Assembly: GCA_947090765.1 (NCBI GenBank)
Contig: OX352322.1
Coordinates: 5,573,001 to 5,637,000 of the forward strand
From: Pseudomonas sp. MM223
GTDB taxonomy: Bacteria; Pseudomonadota; Gammaproteobacteria; Pseudomonadales; Pseudomonadaceae
DNA length: 64,000 nucleotides
Direction of reading: 5' to 3'
In this document: positions 27,228-39,967 of the stretch, one piece after another
Numbering within the stretch: position 1 is the first letter of the stretch
Layout of the letters: each line of letters opens with the position of its first letter
The notes under the pieces: model-generated
The model's database searches: none
Seen by the model: the letters and a program-made list of their open reading frames with translations, nothing else
What the model was told of the DNA's origin: nothing
Made by a program: the position numbers and the translations under genes

Positions 27228-29963
27228 TCACTCGATCTGCCCGTGGCAATGCTTGAACTTCTTGCCCGAACCACACCAGCACGGCTCGTTGCGGCCCAGC
27301 TTCTGGTCGTTGCGTACCGGCGCTGCGGCTACCGCCACTTCGGCACCCTCCTCGCTCAGTTGCTCGCTTTCCAGGCCCGGGGCAGGGGCATGCTGGAACT
27401 GCATGCGGCTGGCCAGTTCCTCCGCCTCGCGGCGCAGGCGTGCTTCTTCTTCGATCGGATCTTCGCGGCGAACCTGAACGTGCGACAGCACGCGGATGGT
27501 GTCGCGCTTGATCGACTCGAGCAGTTCCTGGAACAGGCTGAACGACTCGCGCTTGTACTCCTGCTTCGGGTTCTTCTGCGCATAGCCACGCAGGTGGATA
27601 CCGTGACGCAGGTGGTCCATGGTCGACAGGTGGTCTTTCCACAGGTCGTCCAGCACGCGCAGCAGGATCTGCTTCTCGAAGGTACGCAGGGCTTCGATAC
27701 CGGCCTGGTCTTCCTTCTCGGTGTAGGCAGTGGTGATCTCGTTCAGCAGCTTCTCGCGCAGGGTTTCCTCGTAGAGGTGATCGTCCTCGTCGAGCCACTG
27801 CTGGATCGGCAGTTTCATGGCGAAATCGCTGGCCAGCGAAGCTTCCAGGCCGGCCACGTCCCACTGCTCGGGCAGCGACTGCGGCGGAATATGCTGGCTG
27901 ATGGTAGCGTCCAGTACTTCCTTGCGGAATTCGACGATGGTGTCGCCGATGTTCTCGGCGGCCAGCAGGCTGTTGCGCATGTGGTAGATCACCTTGCGCT
28001 GCTCGTTGGCCACGTCATCGTATTCGAGCAATTGCTTACGGATGTCGAAGTTGCGGCCTTCGACCTTGCGCTGGGCCTTCTCGATGGCGTTGGTGACCAT
28101 GCGGTGTTCGATGGCCTCGCCCGACTGCATGCCCAGTGCCTTCATGAAGTTCTTCACCCGGTCAGAGGCGAAGATGCGCATCAGGCTGTCTTCCAGCGAC
28201 AGGTAGAAGCGGCTGGAACCCGGGTCACCCTGACGGCCCGAACGGCCACGCAGCTGGTTGTCGATACGGCGCGATTCGTGGCGCTCGGAAGCGATCACGT
28301 GCAGGCCGCCCGACTCGATCACCTGCTGGTGACGTTTCTGCCAGTCGGACTTGATCTGGGCAATTTGCTCGGGGGTCGGGTTTTCAAGGGTGGCCACTTC
28401 GGCTTCCCAGTTACCGCCCAACAGGATGTCGGTACCACGGCCGGCCATGTTGGTGGCGATGGTCAGTGCGCCTGGGGCACCGGCCTGCGCGATGATCTCG
28501 GCTTCCTTCTCGTGGTACTTGGCGTTCAGTACCTTGTGCTCGATACCTTCCTTGAGCAGCAGGTTCGACATGTGCTCGGAGGTTTCAATGGTGGCAGTAC
28601 CCACCAGCACCGGGCGGCCATGGGTCATGCTTTCCTTGATGTCGGCAATGATCGCGGCGTATTTCTCGTCGGCGGTCAGGTACACCAGGTCGTTGAAGTC
28701 TTTACGTGCCAGCGGCTTGTTCGGCGGGATCACCATCACGTTGAGGCCGTAGATGGACTGGAACTCGAACGCTTCGGTGTCGGCGGTACCGGTCATGCCG
28801 GACAGCTTGGTGTACAGGCGGAAGTAGTTCTGGAAGGTGGTCGACGCCAGGGTCTGGCTCTCGGCCTGGATATTCAGGTTTTCTTTCGCCTCGATGGCCT
28901 GGTGCAGGCCTTCGGACAGGCGACGGCCCGGCATGGTACGGCCGGTGTGCTCGTCAATCAGCAGGACCTGGCCGTCCTGGACGATGTACTCGACGTTGCG
29001 GTGGAACAGCTTGTGCGCACGCAGGCCAGCGTAAACGTGGGTCAGCAGGCCCAGGTTGTGCGCGGAGTACAGGCTCTCGCCCTCGGCCAGCAGGCCGGCC
29101 TGGGTGAGCATTTCTTCGATGAACTGGTGACCGGCTTCGTTCAGCTCGACCTGGCGGCTCTTCTCGTCGATGGTGAAGTGGCCTTCCTGGGTGACCTGGC
29201 CTTCGACTTCTTCGATGTGCTGGGTGAGGCGCGGGATCAGGCGGTTGATCTCGATGTACAGCTTGGGCTCGTCCTCGGCCTGGCCGGAGATGATCAGCGG
29301 GGTACGCGCTTCGTCGATGAGGATGGAGTCGACTTCGTCGATTACCGAGAAGTTGAGTTCACGCTGGAACTTCTCTTCCTGGCTGAACGCCATGTTGTCG
29401 CGCAGGTAGTCGAAACCGAATTCGTTGTTGGTACCGTAGGTGATGTCGGACGCATAGGCGGCGCGCTTTTCTTCCGGCGGCTGGAAGGCCGAGACGATAC
29501 CGACCGACAGGCCGAGGAACTCGTACAGAGGGCGCATCCAGTTGGCGTCACGGCGGGCGAGGTAGTCGTTGACGGTGACCACGTGCACGCCCTTGCCGGA
29601 CAGTGCGTTGAGGTACACGGCCAAGGTACCGACCAAGGTCTTGCCTTCACCGGTGCGCATTTCTGCGATCATACCCTCGTGCAGGGTCATGCCACCGATC
29701 AGCTGCACATCGAAGTGGCGCATGCCCATCACGCGCTTGCCGGCCTCTCGGGCCACGGCGAAGGCTTCAGGCAGCAATTGGTCCAGTGTCTCGCCTTTGG
29801 CCAAGCGCTCCTTGAACTCTGCGGTCTTGCCCCGCAGTTGCTCGTCGGAGAGGGCCACCATCTTCTCTTCGAAGGCATTGACGATACTCACCGTCTTGAG
29901 CATGCGTTTCACTTCACGCTCGTTCTTGCTTCCAAAAAGTTTTTTTAACAAAGGCGCAAACAT
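27228..29963 (-). CDS. secA: preprotein translocase ATPase SecA
   Basis: The 911-residue motor pushes unfolded preproteins through SecYEG. It starts [20 protein letters not shown]. Walker A is MRTGEGKTL with G105-T109. It has the [19 protein letters not shown] segment (NBD1), the long helical scaffold, DEAD-type motifs of NBD2 ([22 protein letters not shown]), and the C-terminal zinc-binding tail [18 protein letters not shown] that binds SecB. The ATG at 29963 gives the standard length; the frame upstream to 30047 is not conserved. No secM-like leader was seen. Confidence 0.99.
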   Translation of the reverse strand: MFAPLLKKLFGSKNEREVKRMLKTVSIVNAFEEKMVALSDEQLRGKTAEFKERLAKGETLDQLLPEAFAVAREAGKRVMGMRHFDVQLIGGMTLHEGMIAEMRTGEGKTLVGTLAVYLNALSGKGVHVVTVNDYLARRDANWMRPLYEFLGLSVGIVSAFQPPEEKRAAYASDITYGTNNEFGFDYLRDNMAFSQEEKFQRELNFSVIDEVDSILIDEARTPLIISGQAEDEPKLYIEINRLIPRLTQHIEEVEGQVTQEGHFTIDEKSRQVELNEAGHQFIEEMLTQAGLLAEGESLYSAHNLGLLTHVYAGLRAHKLFHRNVEYIVQDGQVLLIDEHTGRTMPGRRLSEGLHQAIEAKENLNIQAESQTLASTTFQNYFRLYTKLSGMTGTADTEAFEFQSIYGLNVMVIPPNKPLARKDFNDLVYLTADEKYAAIIADIKESMTHGRPVLVGTATIETSEHMSNLLLKEGIEHKVLNAKYHEKEAEIIAQAGAPGALTIATNMAGRGTDILLGGNWEAEVATLENPTPEQIAQIKSDWQKRHQQVIESGGLHVIASERHESRRIDNQLRGRSGRQGDPGSSRFYLSLEDSLMRIFASDRVKNFMKALGMQSGEAIEHRMVTNAIEKAQRKVEGRNFDIRKQLLEYDDVANEQRKVIYHMRNSLLAAENIGDTIVEFRKEVLDATISQHIPPQSLPEQWDVAGLEASLASDFAMKLPIQQWLDEDDHLYEETLREKLLNEITTAYTEKEDQAGIEALRTFEKQILLRVLDDLWKDHLSTMDHLRHGIHLRGYAQKNPKQEYKRESFSLFQELLESIKRDTIRVLSHVQVRREDPIEEEARLRREAEELASRMQFQHAPAPGLESEQLSEEGAEVAVAAAPVRNDQKLGRNEPCWCGSGKKFKHCHGQIE

Positions 29964-30196
29964 ATCGGCAGGATCTTCCACACGTAGGGATGGAGGGCGG
30001 CCCCATGAGTCGCCCGTGCAGCCCTGAGGCCGCATGCGAACGAGCATTCTACCCGGAAACGATGGTGAGGAAAGTGGTGGATTTCCACGATGCTATTACA
30101 GCGTTTTGGCGGGGGCCTATCTTAGATAGGGGCATTTTCCCTGAGTTCAAGCCTTGGCAACATGAAAGCTATCGAGAATGACTCGTATCTTGTGTT

Positions 30197-30306
30197 GCCT
30201 GCACCGGCCTCTTCGCGGGCACGCCCGCTCCCACAATGATTTCCACAGGCCTGGCCTGGTGGCACACCTGTGGGAGCGGGCATGCCCGCGAAGAGGCCGG
30301 CACAGG
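30197..30306. repeat. REP pair, P. putida 35-bp type, in the secA-dciA gap
   Basis: GCCTGCACCGGCCTCTTCGC and GCGAAGAGGCCGGCACAGGC form the ends, with CGGGCACGCCCGCTCCCACA and TGTGGGAGCGGGCATGCCCG inside. The divergent secA-dciA gap (29964-30352, 389 bp) contains this pair and must hold both promoters. No gene or clear sigma-70 pair was recognised there. Confidence 0.9.
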
Positions 30307-30352
30307 CTATGGAGGTGTTAAACTGTTGCTCTTGCCACCTCATGCGTACCCC

Positions 30353-30808
30353 ATGGCCTACAAACCCTCCCCTGCCCAGCCGCCCTCCGCACTGCTGCGC
30401 CAGGTGCGCCCACTGCGCCTGCTGCTGAACCAGGCCGAGCGCCTGGAGCACCTGCAGCGCCTGCTGGAAAGCCAGCTGCAACCCGCTGCCCGCGAGCACT
30501 GCCACGTCGCGTCATGGCGCGATGGTACTTTGTTGCTGGTGGTGACCGACGGCCATTGGGCAACGCGCCTGCGCTACCAGCAGAAGCGTTTGCTGGCCGC
30601 ATTGCAGGCCATGGAAGCATTCGGCAACCTCAGGCGCATCCTGTACAAGGTGCAACCGCCGCTGGTACCGGCCAAGCGCGGCGGGCATGCCGCTGAACTG
30701 TCGAACAGTGCCGCCGAGAGCCTGCGCGACACCGCCGAGGGCATCACCGACCCCAAGCTGCGCGCAGCACTGGAACGGTTGGCCGCCCACGCCCAGGGCA
30801 AGCCATAA
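30353..30808 (+). CDS. dciA: DciA-like (DUF721) replicative helicase loader
   Basis: The 151-residue basic protein has a DUF721 region (LLRQVRPLRLLLNQAERLEH...LLLVVTDGHWATRLRYQQKRLLAAL...LRRILYKVQPPLVP), a KH-like fold, and a flexible C-terminal part. DciA loads DnaB onto DNA in bacteria without DnaC. Pseudomonas has no DnaC and carries this gene between secA and lpxC, as here. The ATG at 30353 (MAYKPSPAQP) is used; translation from 30236 would run through the REP. It converges with lpxC at a shared terminator. Confidence 0.88.
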   Translation: MAYKPSPAQPPSALLRQVRPLRLLLNQAERLEHLQRLLESQLQPAAREHCHVASWRDGTLLLVVTDGHWATRLRYQQKRLLAALQAMEAFGNLRRILYKVQPPLVPAKRGGHAAELSNSAAESLRDTAEGITDPKLRAALERLAAHAQGKP

Positions 30809-30832
30809 AAAAGGCCACCCGAAGGTGGCCTT
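30807..30832 (-). terminator. terminator at the end of the dcw cluster (lpxC), probably bidirectional
   Basis: AAGGCCACC-CGAA-GGTGGCCTT is followed on the minus strand by a T-run. It is 30 bases past the lpxC stop and directly after the dciA stop. Confidence 0.92.
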
Positions 30833-30861
30833 GATTACAACACTAGAGAGAGTGTTCGAAC

Positions 30862-31773
30862 TTACACGGCCGCAACAGGGCGCATGTACGAGATCGGTGC
30901 CGTACTGGCATCTTCGAAAGTGACCACTTCCCAGGCATCGGTTTCAGCAATCAGCTTGCGCAGCAGCTGGTTATTCAGCGCGTGGCCGGACTTGTAGCCC
31001 TTGAACTCGCCGATCAGGCTGTTGCCCAGCAGATAGAGATCGCCAATGGCGTCGAGGATCTTGTGCTTGACGAATTCGTCATCGGAACGAAGGCCGTCTG
31101 CGTTAAGCACACCCGTCTCGTCGACCACGATGGCGTTCTCGACACTGCCGCCCAGCGCAAGGTTGTGCTTGCGCAGGTACTCGATATCACGCATGAAGCC
31201 GAAGGTACGCGCGCGGCTGACTTCCTTCACAAACGAGGTGCTGGAGAAGTCGACGACCGCACTCTGGGTCTGGCCCTTGAGGACCGGGTGATCGAAGTCG
31301 ATCTCGAAGCTCACCTTGAACCCTTCGAAAGGCAGGAACGTGGCGCGCTTGTCGCCCTCTTCCACGGTTACCTCACGCAGGATGCGGATGAACTTCTTGG
31401 CTGCGTCCTGCTCTTCCAGGCCGGCAGACTGAATCAGGAATACAAAGGGTCCGGCGCTGCCATCCATGATCGGCACTTCCGAGGCGGAGAGCTCGACGTA
31501 GGCGTTATCGATGCCCAGGCCCGCCATGGCGGAGAGCAGGTGCTCGACCGTATCGACCTTGACGTCACCGTTGACCAGCGTCGTCGACATGGTTGTCTCG
31601 CCGACGTTGGCCGCGCGCGCCGGGATTTCGACCACAGGGTCGAGGTCGGCGCGGCGGAAGACGATGCCGGTGTCTACAGGTGCAGGCTTGAGGGTCAGGT
31701 AAACCTTCTCCCCAGAGTGCAGACCGATACCTGTGGCACGGATGGTATTCTTCAGGGTGCGTTGTTTAATCAT
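30862..31773 (-). CDS. lpxC: UDP-3-O-acyl-N-acetylglucosamine deacetylase LpxC
   Basis: The 303-residue zinc enzyme performs the first committed step of lipid A synthesis. It starts [20 protein letters not shown]. It has [17 protein letters not shown] (zinc-binding H and the family helix), [16 protein letters not shown] (second zinc histidine and aspartate) and [14 protein letters not shown] (catalytic histidine). It is the last gene of the dcw cluster, 112 bases after ftsZ. That gap is large enough for its own promoter. In Pseudomonas LpxC level is set mainly by proteolysis; nothing in the gap contradicts this. Confidence 0.99.
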   Translation of the reverse strand: MIKQRTLKNTIRATGIGLHSGEKVYLTLKPAPVDTGIVFRRADLDPVVEIPARAANVGETTMSTTLVNGDVKVDTVEHLLSAMAGLGIDNAYVELSASEVPIMDGSAGPFVFLIQSAGLEEQDAAKKFIRILREVTVEEGDKRATFLPFEGFKVSFEIDFDHPVLKGQTQSAVVDFSSTSFVKEVSRARTFGFMRDIEYLRKHNLALGGSVENAIVVDETGVLNADGLRSDDEFVKHKILDAIGDLYLLGNSLIGEFKGYKSGHALNNQLLRKLIAETDAWEVVTFEDASTAPISYMRPVAAV

Positions 31774-31885
31774 GGCATTGGCCGCTTCAGCGCAAATTGC
31801 GAACAGGTATCAACAAAGGCTGGGGATGATAACAGACCCAACCTTTGATGAATACCAATCACCTTTATACCCCTGATAAATTCCA

Positions 31886-33082
31886 TTAATCAGCCTGGCG
31901 ACGCAGGAAAGCCGGGATATCGAGGTAGTCCAGGTCATCCTGAGGGTTCAGTTTAGCGGCTGCGGCAGCACCTGCATGGGCCTGGTTGCGCATTACGGTC
32001 GGGCGCTCCAGGTCACGGTAGTTGACCGCTGGCTGCTCCTGGCGAACCGGTGCAGGGTTGGACGCTTCGTAGGCCTGCTGGGCAGTCTGCAGGGTGTTGT
32101 CTACCACTTTGACCGGCTTCTCGATGCGCGCGCCCAGGCCAGTGGCCACAACGGTAACGTGCAGTTCGTCGCGCATGTCCGGGTCGATCACGGTGCCGAC
32201 CTTGACCATGGCGTGGTCAGAAGCGAAGGCTTCGATGATGCTACCCACGTCGGAGTACTCGCCCAGCGACAGGTCCGGGCCTGCGGTGATGTTCACCAGG
32301 ATGCCGCGGGCGCCCTGCAGGTTGACGTCTTCCAGCAACGGGTTGCGGATAGCCGCTTCGGTGGCTTCACGCGCACGGTTCGGGCCGCTGGCACAGCCAG
32401 TACCCATCATCGCCATGCCCATTTCACCCATCACGGTACGCACGTCGGCAAAGTCGACGTTGATCATGCCTGGGCGCTTGATGATGTCGGAAATACCGCG
32501 AACGGCACCTGCCAGTACATCGTCGGCCTTGGCGAAGGCGGACAGCAGGCTGGCATCCTTGCCCAGGATGGTCAGCAGTTTCTCGTTGGGAATGGTGATC
32601 AACGAGTCGACGCTTTCAGCCAGCATGCGGATGCCTTCATCGGCGATCTGCATACGTTTGCGGCCCTCGAACGGGAACGGACGGGTCACCACGGCTACGG
32701 TGAGAATGCCCATTTCCTTGGCCACTTCGGCAATGATCGGCGCTGCACCGGTACCGGTACCGCCACCCATGCCAGTGGTGATGAACACCATGTTGGTGCC
32801 CTGCAGCACTTCAGCGATGCGCTCACGGTCTTCCAGCGCAGCCTGACGGCCGACTTCCGGATTGGCACCGGCACCCAGGCCCTTGGTCACGCCAGTGCCC
32901 AATTGCAGGATGGTGCGCGCGCCAATGTTTTTCAGCGCCTGGGCATCGGTGTTGGCGCAGATGAATTCCACGCCTTCGATGCTGCTCTTGACCATGTGAT
33001 TGACGGCGTTGCCGCCACCACCACCAACGCCGATCACCTTGATGACCGGGCTTTGCGGGACGTTGTCTACGAGCTCGAACAT
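31886..33082 (-). CDS. ftsZ: cell division GTPase FtsZ
   Basis: The 398-residue tubulin homologue forms the Z-ring. It has the GTP-binding start IKVIGVGGGGGNAVNHM, the tubulin signature GGGTGTGAAPIIAE, and the T7-loop region with NVDFADVRTVM. A variable linker follows (about 320-380) and the C-terminal conserved peptide DDLDYLDIPAFLRRQAD, which binds FtsA, ZipA and MinC. It lies 55 bases after ftsA with AGGAGAGG-type Shine-Dalgarno. Confidence 0.99.
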   Translation of the reverse strand: MFELVDNVPQSPVIKVIGVGGGGGNAVNHMVKSSIEGVEFICANTDAQALKNIGARTILQLGTGVTKGLGAGANPEVGRQAALEDRERIAEVLQGTNMVFITTGMGGGTGTGAAPIIAEVAKEMGILTVAVVTRPFPFEGRKRMQIADEGIRMLAESVDSLITIPNEKLLTILGKDASLLSAFAKADDVLAGAVRGISDIIKRPGMINVDFADVRTVMGEMGMAMMGTGCASGPNRAREATEAAIRNPLLEDVNLQGARGILVNITAGPDLSLGEYSDVGSIIEAFASDHAMVKVGTVIDPDMRDELHVTVVATGLGARIEKPVKVVDNTLQTAQQAYEASNPAPVRQEQPAVNYRDLERPTVMRNQAHAGAAAAAKLNPQDDLDYLDIPAFLRRQAD

Positions 33083-33137
33083 TTTCCCTCTCCTTACAGT
33101 TCTCTAGTTGTTGCGCCTACCACTACTGCTTTGAAAC

Positions 33138-34400
33138 TTAGAAGTTGCCCTGGACCCACTTCTTGAAGCGCTCAAGCACTGGGGCCTTCGGTTCATCGCC
33201 ATAGCTGTTGTTGCTGCTGTTGGTGTTACCGGTCAGGACCATGTCCTCGGACTGCTTCAGCAGGCCATAGGTGAGCAAGCCCACGCCGGTGGAATAAATC
33301 GGGTTGCGAACCACGTCGCTCAGCCCGCGAACGCTGTGCGGTACGCCCAGGCGTACCGGCATGTGGAAGATTTCCTCGGCCAGTTCCACGGCACCTTCCA
33401 TCTTCGCGGTGCCGCCAGTGAGGACGATGCCGGCTGGCACCAGGTCCTCGTAGCCGCTGCGGCGCAGCTCGGCCTGGATCAGGGTGAAGAGCTCGTCGTA
33501 ACGTGGCTCCACCACCTCGGCCAGGGCCTGGCGCGACAGCTCGCGCGGTGGGCGGTCGCCCACGCTCGGCACCTTGATGGTCTCGCCGGCACCAGCCAGT
33601 TTGGCCAGGGCGCAGGCGTAGCGGATCTTGATTTCTTCGGCGTACTGGGTAGGTGTACGCAGGGCCATGGCGATGTCGTTGGTCACCTGGTCGCCGGCAA
33701 TCGGGATGACCGCGGTGTGGCGGATGGCGCCCTCGGTGAAGATGGCGATGTCGGTGGTGCCGCCACCGATGTCCACCAGGCATACGCCCAGCTCTTTTTC
33801 ATCGTCGGTCAGCACCGAGTAGGCCGAGGCCAGCTGCTCAAGGATGATGTCGTCGATTTCCAGGCCGCAGCGGCGTACGCACTTCTCGATGTTCTGCGCC
33901 GCGTTGACCGCGCAGGTCACCACGTGGACCTTGGCTTCCAGGCGCACGCCAGACATGCCCAGCGGCTCGCGCACGCCTTCCTGGTTATCGATCACGTAGT
34001 CTTGGGGCAGGGTGTGCAGCACTCGCTGGTCGGCCGGGATCGCCACAGCCTGGGCGGCGTCGAGTACACGCTCCAGGTCGGCCAGGCTGACTTCGCGGTC
34101 GCGGATGGCGACGATGCCGTGGGAGTTCAGGCTGCGGATGTGGTTGCCGGCCACGCCGACGAAGGCCGAGTGGATACGGCAGCCGGCCATCAGCTGCGCT
34201 TCTTCCACGGCGCGCTGGATCGACTGCACGGTGGACTCGATGTTCACCACCACGCCTTTCTTCAGGCCGCGGGACGGATGAGTGCCGATCCCGACGATTT
34301 CCAGGGTGCCGTCCTCGCCCACTTCGCCCACCAGCGCCACCACCTTGGAGGTGCCAATGTCCAGCCCGACGATCATTTTGCCGCTATGCGCGTTTGCCAT
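33138..34400 (-). CDS. ftsA: cell division actin-like protein FtsA
   Basis: The 420-residue protein tethers FtsZ to the membrane and recruits later divisome proteins. It has the actin-family phosphate loop IVGLDIGTSKVVALVGE, the ATPase motifs LVDIGGGTTDIAIFTEG and GIVLTGGTAKMEG, the 1C domain typical of FtsA (about 85-165), and the C-terminal amphipathic membrane helix VLERFKKWVQGNF. The ATG at 34400 (MANAHSGKMIVGLD) follows AGAGAGAGGCAGG. It lies 14 bases after ftsQ. Confidence 0.99.
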   Translation of the reverse strand: MANAHSGKMIVGLDIGTSKVVALVGEVGEDGTLEIVGIGTHPSRGLKKGVVVNIESTVQSIQRAVEEAQLMAGCRIHSAFVGVAGNHIRSLNSHGIVAIRDREVSLADLERVLDAAQAVAIPADQRVLHTLPQDYVIDNQEGVREPLGMSGVRLEAKVHVVTCAVNAAQNIEKCVRRCGLEIDDIILEQLASAYSVLTDDEKELGVCLVDIGGGTTDIAIFTEGAIRHTAVIPIAGDQVTNDIAMALRTPTQYAEEIKIRYACALAKLAGAGETIKVPSVGDRPPRELSRQALAEVVEPRYDELFTLIQAELRRSGYEDLVPAGIVLTGGTAKMEGAVELAEEIFHMPVRLGVPHSVRGLSDVVRNPIYSTGVGLLTYGLLKQSEDMVLTGNTNSSNNSYGDEPKAPVLERFKKWVQGNF

Positions 34401-34414
34401 GGTCCTGCCTCTCT

Positions 34415-35284
34415 CTAATTCTTCGCAACGGCGGGTTGGGCCGTCGTCGGTGCAATCGGTTCCCGCCAACCAACGGCAAGTCCGTTGGAATAACGCAGAT
34501 CAATGCGGGCGATAGTGGTGATCTGGTCTTTGAGTGTCTTGTCGTAAATGGCAATGAAACGGCGCATCTTCTCCACCAGATGGTCGCGCCCCAACAGCAG
34601 CTCGATGCCTGGCCCGGCACTGCTCGCACCGGTGGTCAAAAACCAGCTGCCTCGCTCGCGCAGCTCCAGGCGAGCGATGGAAAAGCCCATGGGGCGCAGC
34701 ATCTGGCTCAATACCTGATACTGCTGCATGACTTGTTGCTGAGCACGCTGCGGCCCGGCCAGCTGCGGCAGGTGCTCGTAGTTGGCCAGTTCGCGCGGGG
34801 TGAAGGCCTGGCCCTGGTTGTTGAGCAAGGCTTCGTCACCCCAGCGCGCCACCGGCAGTTGTTCTTCCAGGCGGATCACCACCTCGTCAGGCCACACCCG
34901 GCGTACTTCGGCGTGGGCGATCCAGGGCATCTGCTCGAGCTCTGCACGCATCGCCGGCAGGTCGACGCTGAAGAAGCTCGCCGCCACGTAGGGCGCGATG
35001 CGCTGCTGCACCGACTGCTGGCTGATGTAGCTGAGGTCACCCTGCACGTCGATCTTGGTGATCGGCCGGTCGGCATACGGCATCAGGCGAATGGCGCCTT
35101 CGTAGGCACCAAAGCCGGCCGCCACCAGCAGCACCGGCCACAGAAGGCGCTTGAGGCCTCCCAGGCTTGGCCGCGGCAGGCGCGCCGATACGGGCTCGTC
35201 GGCCACCAGCCGGCTGGCACCACGCGGCACCGGCTTGCTACGGCCGGTAACGGGTTGCTGCTGACGTATCATCGCGCCTTGCAT
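34415..35284 (-). CDS. ftsQ: cell division protein FtsQ
   Basis: The 289-residue bitopic inner-membrane protein has a basic cytoplasmic tail, one TM helix ([20 protein letters not shown], about 43-62) and a periplasmic part with a POTRA domain ([20 protein letters not shown]) and the FtsQ domain. It joins FtsL and FtsB to form the FtsQLB complex that controls FtsWI. The ATG at 35284 is 5 bases after the ddlB stop. An in-frame ATG at 35272 is an alternative start. Confidence 0.97.
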   Translation of the reverse strand: MQGAMIRQQQPVTGRSKPVPRGASRLVADEPVSARLPRPSLGGLKRLLWPVLLVAAGFGAYEGAIRLMPYADRPITKIDVQGDLSYISQQSVQQRIAPYVAASFFSVDLPAMRAELEQMPWIAHAEVRRVWPDEVVIRLEEQLPVARWGDEALLNNQGQAFTPRELANYEHLPQLAGPQRAQQQVMQQYQVLSQMLRPMGFSIARLELRERGSWFLTTGASSAGPGIELLLGRDHLVEKMRRFIAIYDKTLKDQITTIARIDLRYSNGLAVGWREPIAPTTAQPAVAKN

Positions 35285-35289
35285 GGTTG

Positions 35290-37683
<2,394 letters not shown>

Positions 37684-37691
<8 letters not shown>

Positions 37692-38763
37692 GGGCCACCT
37701 CCAGGCAGATATCGACTACGGTGCTGGTTGCAGCAGGTTTGGCCAGGCGCCGTGCGGTGCCTGCCATGACGTTGAGTTTCTCGGGTTGCATCAGCACCTC
37801 GTTCAGGCGTTCAGCGAGCTGCGCTGCGCCAGTTGTCGCTTGTGGCATCAGGAAGGCAGCACCTTCGCGGGCCAGATATTGGGCATTGTGGGTCTGGTGG
37901 TCGTCGATGGCGTGGGGCAAAGGCACCAGCATCGAAGGCAGGCCCGCTGCCGCCAGCTCGCTGACGGTCAGGGCACCGGCCCGGCACACCACCATGTCGG
38001 CCCAGCCGTAGGCTTGGGCCATGTCCTTGATGAAGGGCTCTACCTGAGCCTCGACGCCCACCTCGTGATAACGCTCGGCGGTGATTGGCGCGTGTTGCTT
38101 GCCAGCCTGGTGGAACACCTCTGGCCGCAGCGCGGCAGGTACTTCGGACAGGGCCTTAGGCAACAATTTGTTCAATGGTTCCGCACCCAGGCTGCCACCG
38201 AGCACCAGCAGGCGCGCACGGCGCTCGGCCAGGGGCGCGCGTTGTGCATCCATGAACAGCTCCGGGCGCACCGGGTTGCCGGTGGTACGACGCTTGTCGC
38301 TGGCCTCGAAGGTGTTCGGGAAAGCTTCGCAGACCCGCGCCGAGAGCGGCACCAGCAACCGATTGGCGGTACCGGCACGGGCATTTTGCTCGTGGATGAC
38401 CAGTGGCACGCCGCACAGCCGCGCGGCTACACCGCCAGGGCCGGTCACGTAGCCGCCAAAGCCCAAGACGCATACCGGCTTGAGCTGGCGAATGATGCGT
38501 CGCGCCTGCAGCACAGCCTTCACCAGGGTGAACGGCGCCTTGAGCAACGACAGCTTGCCTTTGCCGCGCAGGCCGCTGACCTGGATCAGGTGCAGTGGCA
38601 GGCCGGCCTGGGGCACCAGCTCGTTCTCGATGCCACGCGGTGTGCCTAACCAGTGCACGGTAAAACCACGCGCCTGAAACTCACGGGCGCAGGCCAGGGC
38701 CGGGAACACGTGGCCCCCGGTGCCGCCTGCCATGATCAGTACGTTCTTGCCGTCAGCGGCCAT
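37684..38763 (-). CDS. murG: MurG glycosyltransferase (lipid II synthesis)
   Basis: The 359-residue peripheral membrane GT28 enzyme transfers GlcNAc from UDP-GlcNAc to lipid I. It has the N-terminal loop [41 protein letters not shown], and the UDP-binding [19 protein letters not shown] followed by the pyrophosphate loop [14 protein letters not shown]. The ATG at 38763 overlaps the ftsW end by 11 bases. Confidence 0.98.
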
Positions 38764-39967
38764 GATTGGTCTCCTCGGCAAAATCGCTTTCGCTGAACTC
38801 GTGTTCCTCGCTGCCCAGGTGCGTGCGACTCTCCCACTCGATACGCAGCAACAGCCCCACGCAGGCGCAGCAGATCACCAGCGAACTGCCCCCGTAGCTG
38901 AGGAACGGCAACGTCAGGCCCTTGGTTGGCAGCAGGCCGACGTTCACCCCGATGTTGATCAGGAACTGGCCGATCCACAGGAACGCCAGGCCGAAGGCCA
39001 CATAGGCGGCAAAGAACTGCTTGGCCTTCTCGGCCCACAGGCCGATATACAAAGCTCGCACGGTCACGAACACGAACAGTGCAATGGTCAGCAGCGAGCC
39101 GACCACGCCCAGTTCTTCGGCCAGTACAGAGAACACGAAGTCGGTGTGCGCTTCGGGCAGGTAGAACTGCTTCTGTACGCTGTTGCCCAGGCCAACGCCC
39201 AGCCACTCGCCACGGCCGAAGGCGATCAGTGCCTGGGTCAGCTGGTAGCCCGAGCCAAACTGGTCGGACCACGGGTCGGTGAAGGTAATAAGCCGCGCCA
39301 TCCGATAGGGCTGCGCCTGTACCAGCACAAACACCGCCAGCACCGCCAGTACCACCATGAGACTGAAGCGGAACAGCCCCACGCCTCCTAGGAACAGCAT
39401 GGCCGCCGCCGCGCCCATCATTACCACGGTGGCACCGAAGTCCGGCTCCATCAGCAGCAGGGCAGCCATGGGCAGCAGCACGATGAACGGCTTGAAGAAG
39501 CCCATCCAGGTTTCGCGCACCTCGGTCTGCCGGCGCACCAGGTAACCCGCCAAGTAGACAACCACGAACACCTTGGCGATTTCCGACGGCTGCACGTTGA
39601 AGAAGCTGAAGCCGATCCAGCGCATGGAACCGTTCACTTCACGGCCGATACCCGGCACCAGCACCAGCACCAGCAGGCCGAAAGCGCCCAGCAGCATCAT
39701 GAAGCCCATGCGCTGCCAGGTGGCAATCGGCACCAGCATGGTAGCGCCACAGGCCACCAGGCCTAGGAACACGTACACCAGGTGACGGAACATGTGGTAA
39801 AGCGGGTTACCCGACTGCACCGCAGCCACTTCCGAGGACGCCGAGGTGATCATCACCAGGCCCAGGCCCAGCAAGGCCAGGCAGCCGGCGAGCATCGGGA
39901 AGTCCAGATCGATGCCACGGCCACTGATCAGCGGCGACGGGTAAGGCTTGAAGATGCCGAAGATCAT
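38753..39967 (-). CDS. ftsW: FtsW, SEDS-family septal peptidoglycan glycosyltransferase
   Basis: The 404-residue, ten-helix SEDS protein polymerises lipid II at the septum together with FtsI. It has VNGSMRWIGFSFFNVQPSE (the loop after TM4), the large extracellular loop with the catalytic-aspartate region SVQKQFYLPEAHTDFVFSVL, and the C-terminal LPFLSYGGSSLVICC. It overlaps murD by 4 bases and murG by 11. Confidence 0.97.
   Translation of the reverse strand: MIFGIFKPYPSPLISGRGIDLDFPMLAGCLALLGLGLVMITSASSEVAAVQSGNPLYHMFRHLVYVFLGLVACGATMLVPIATWQRMGFMMLLGAFGLLVLVLVPGIGREVNGSMRWIGFSFFNVQPSEIAKVFVVVYLAGYLVRRQTEVRETWMGFFKPFIVLLPMAALLLMEPDFGATVVMMGAAAAMLFLGGVGLFRFSLMVVLAVLAVFVLVQAQPYRMARLITFTDPWSDQFGSGYQLTQALIAFGRGEWLGVGLGNSVQKQFYLPEAHTDFVFSVLAEELGVVGSLLTIALFVFVTVRALYIGLWAEKAKQFFAAYVAFGLAFLWIGQFLINIGVNVGLLPTKGLTLPFLSYGGSSLVICCACVGLLLRIEWESRTHLGSEEHEFSESDFAEETNHGR

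Noticed and set aside
27168..29948. 926-residue open frame on the plus strand opposite secA
   Set aside because: It is an antisense shadow: the minus-strand SecA matches the family from end to end, and the plus frame has the H/Q/V/G-rich composition that comes from high-GC codon use.
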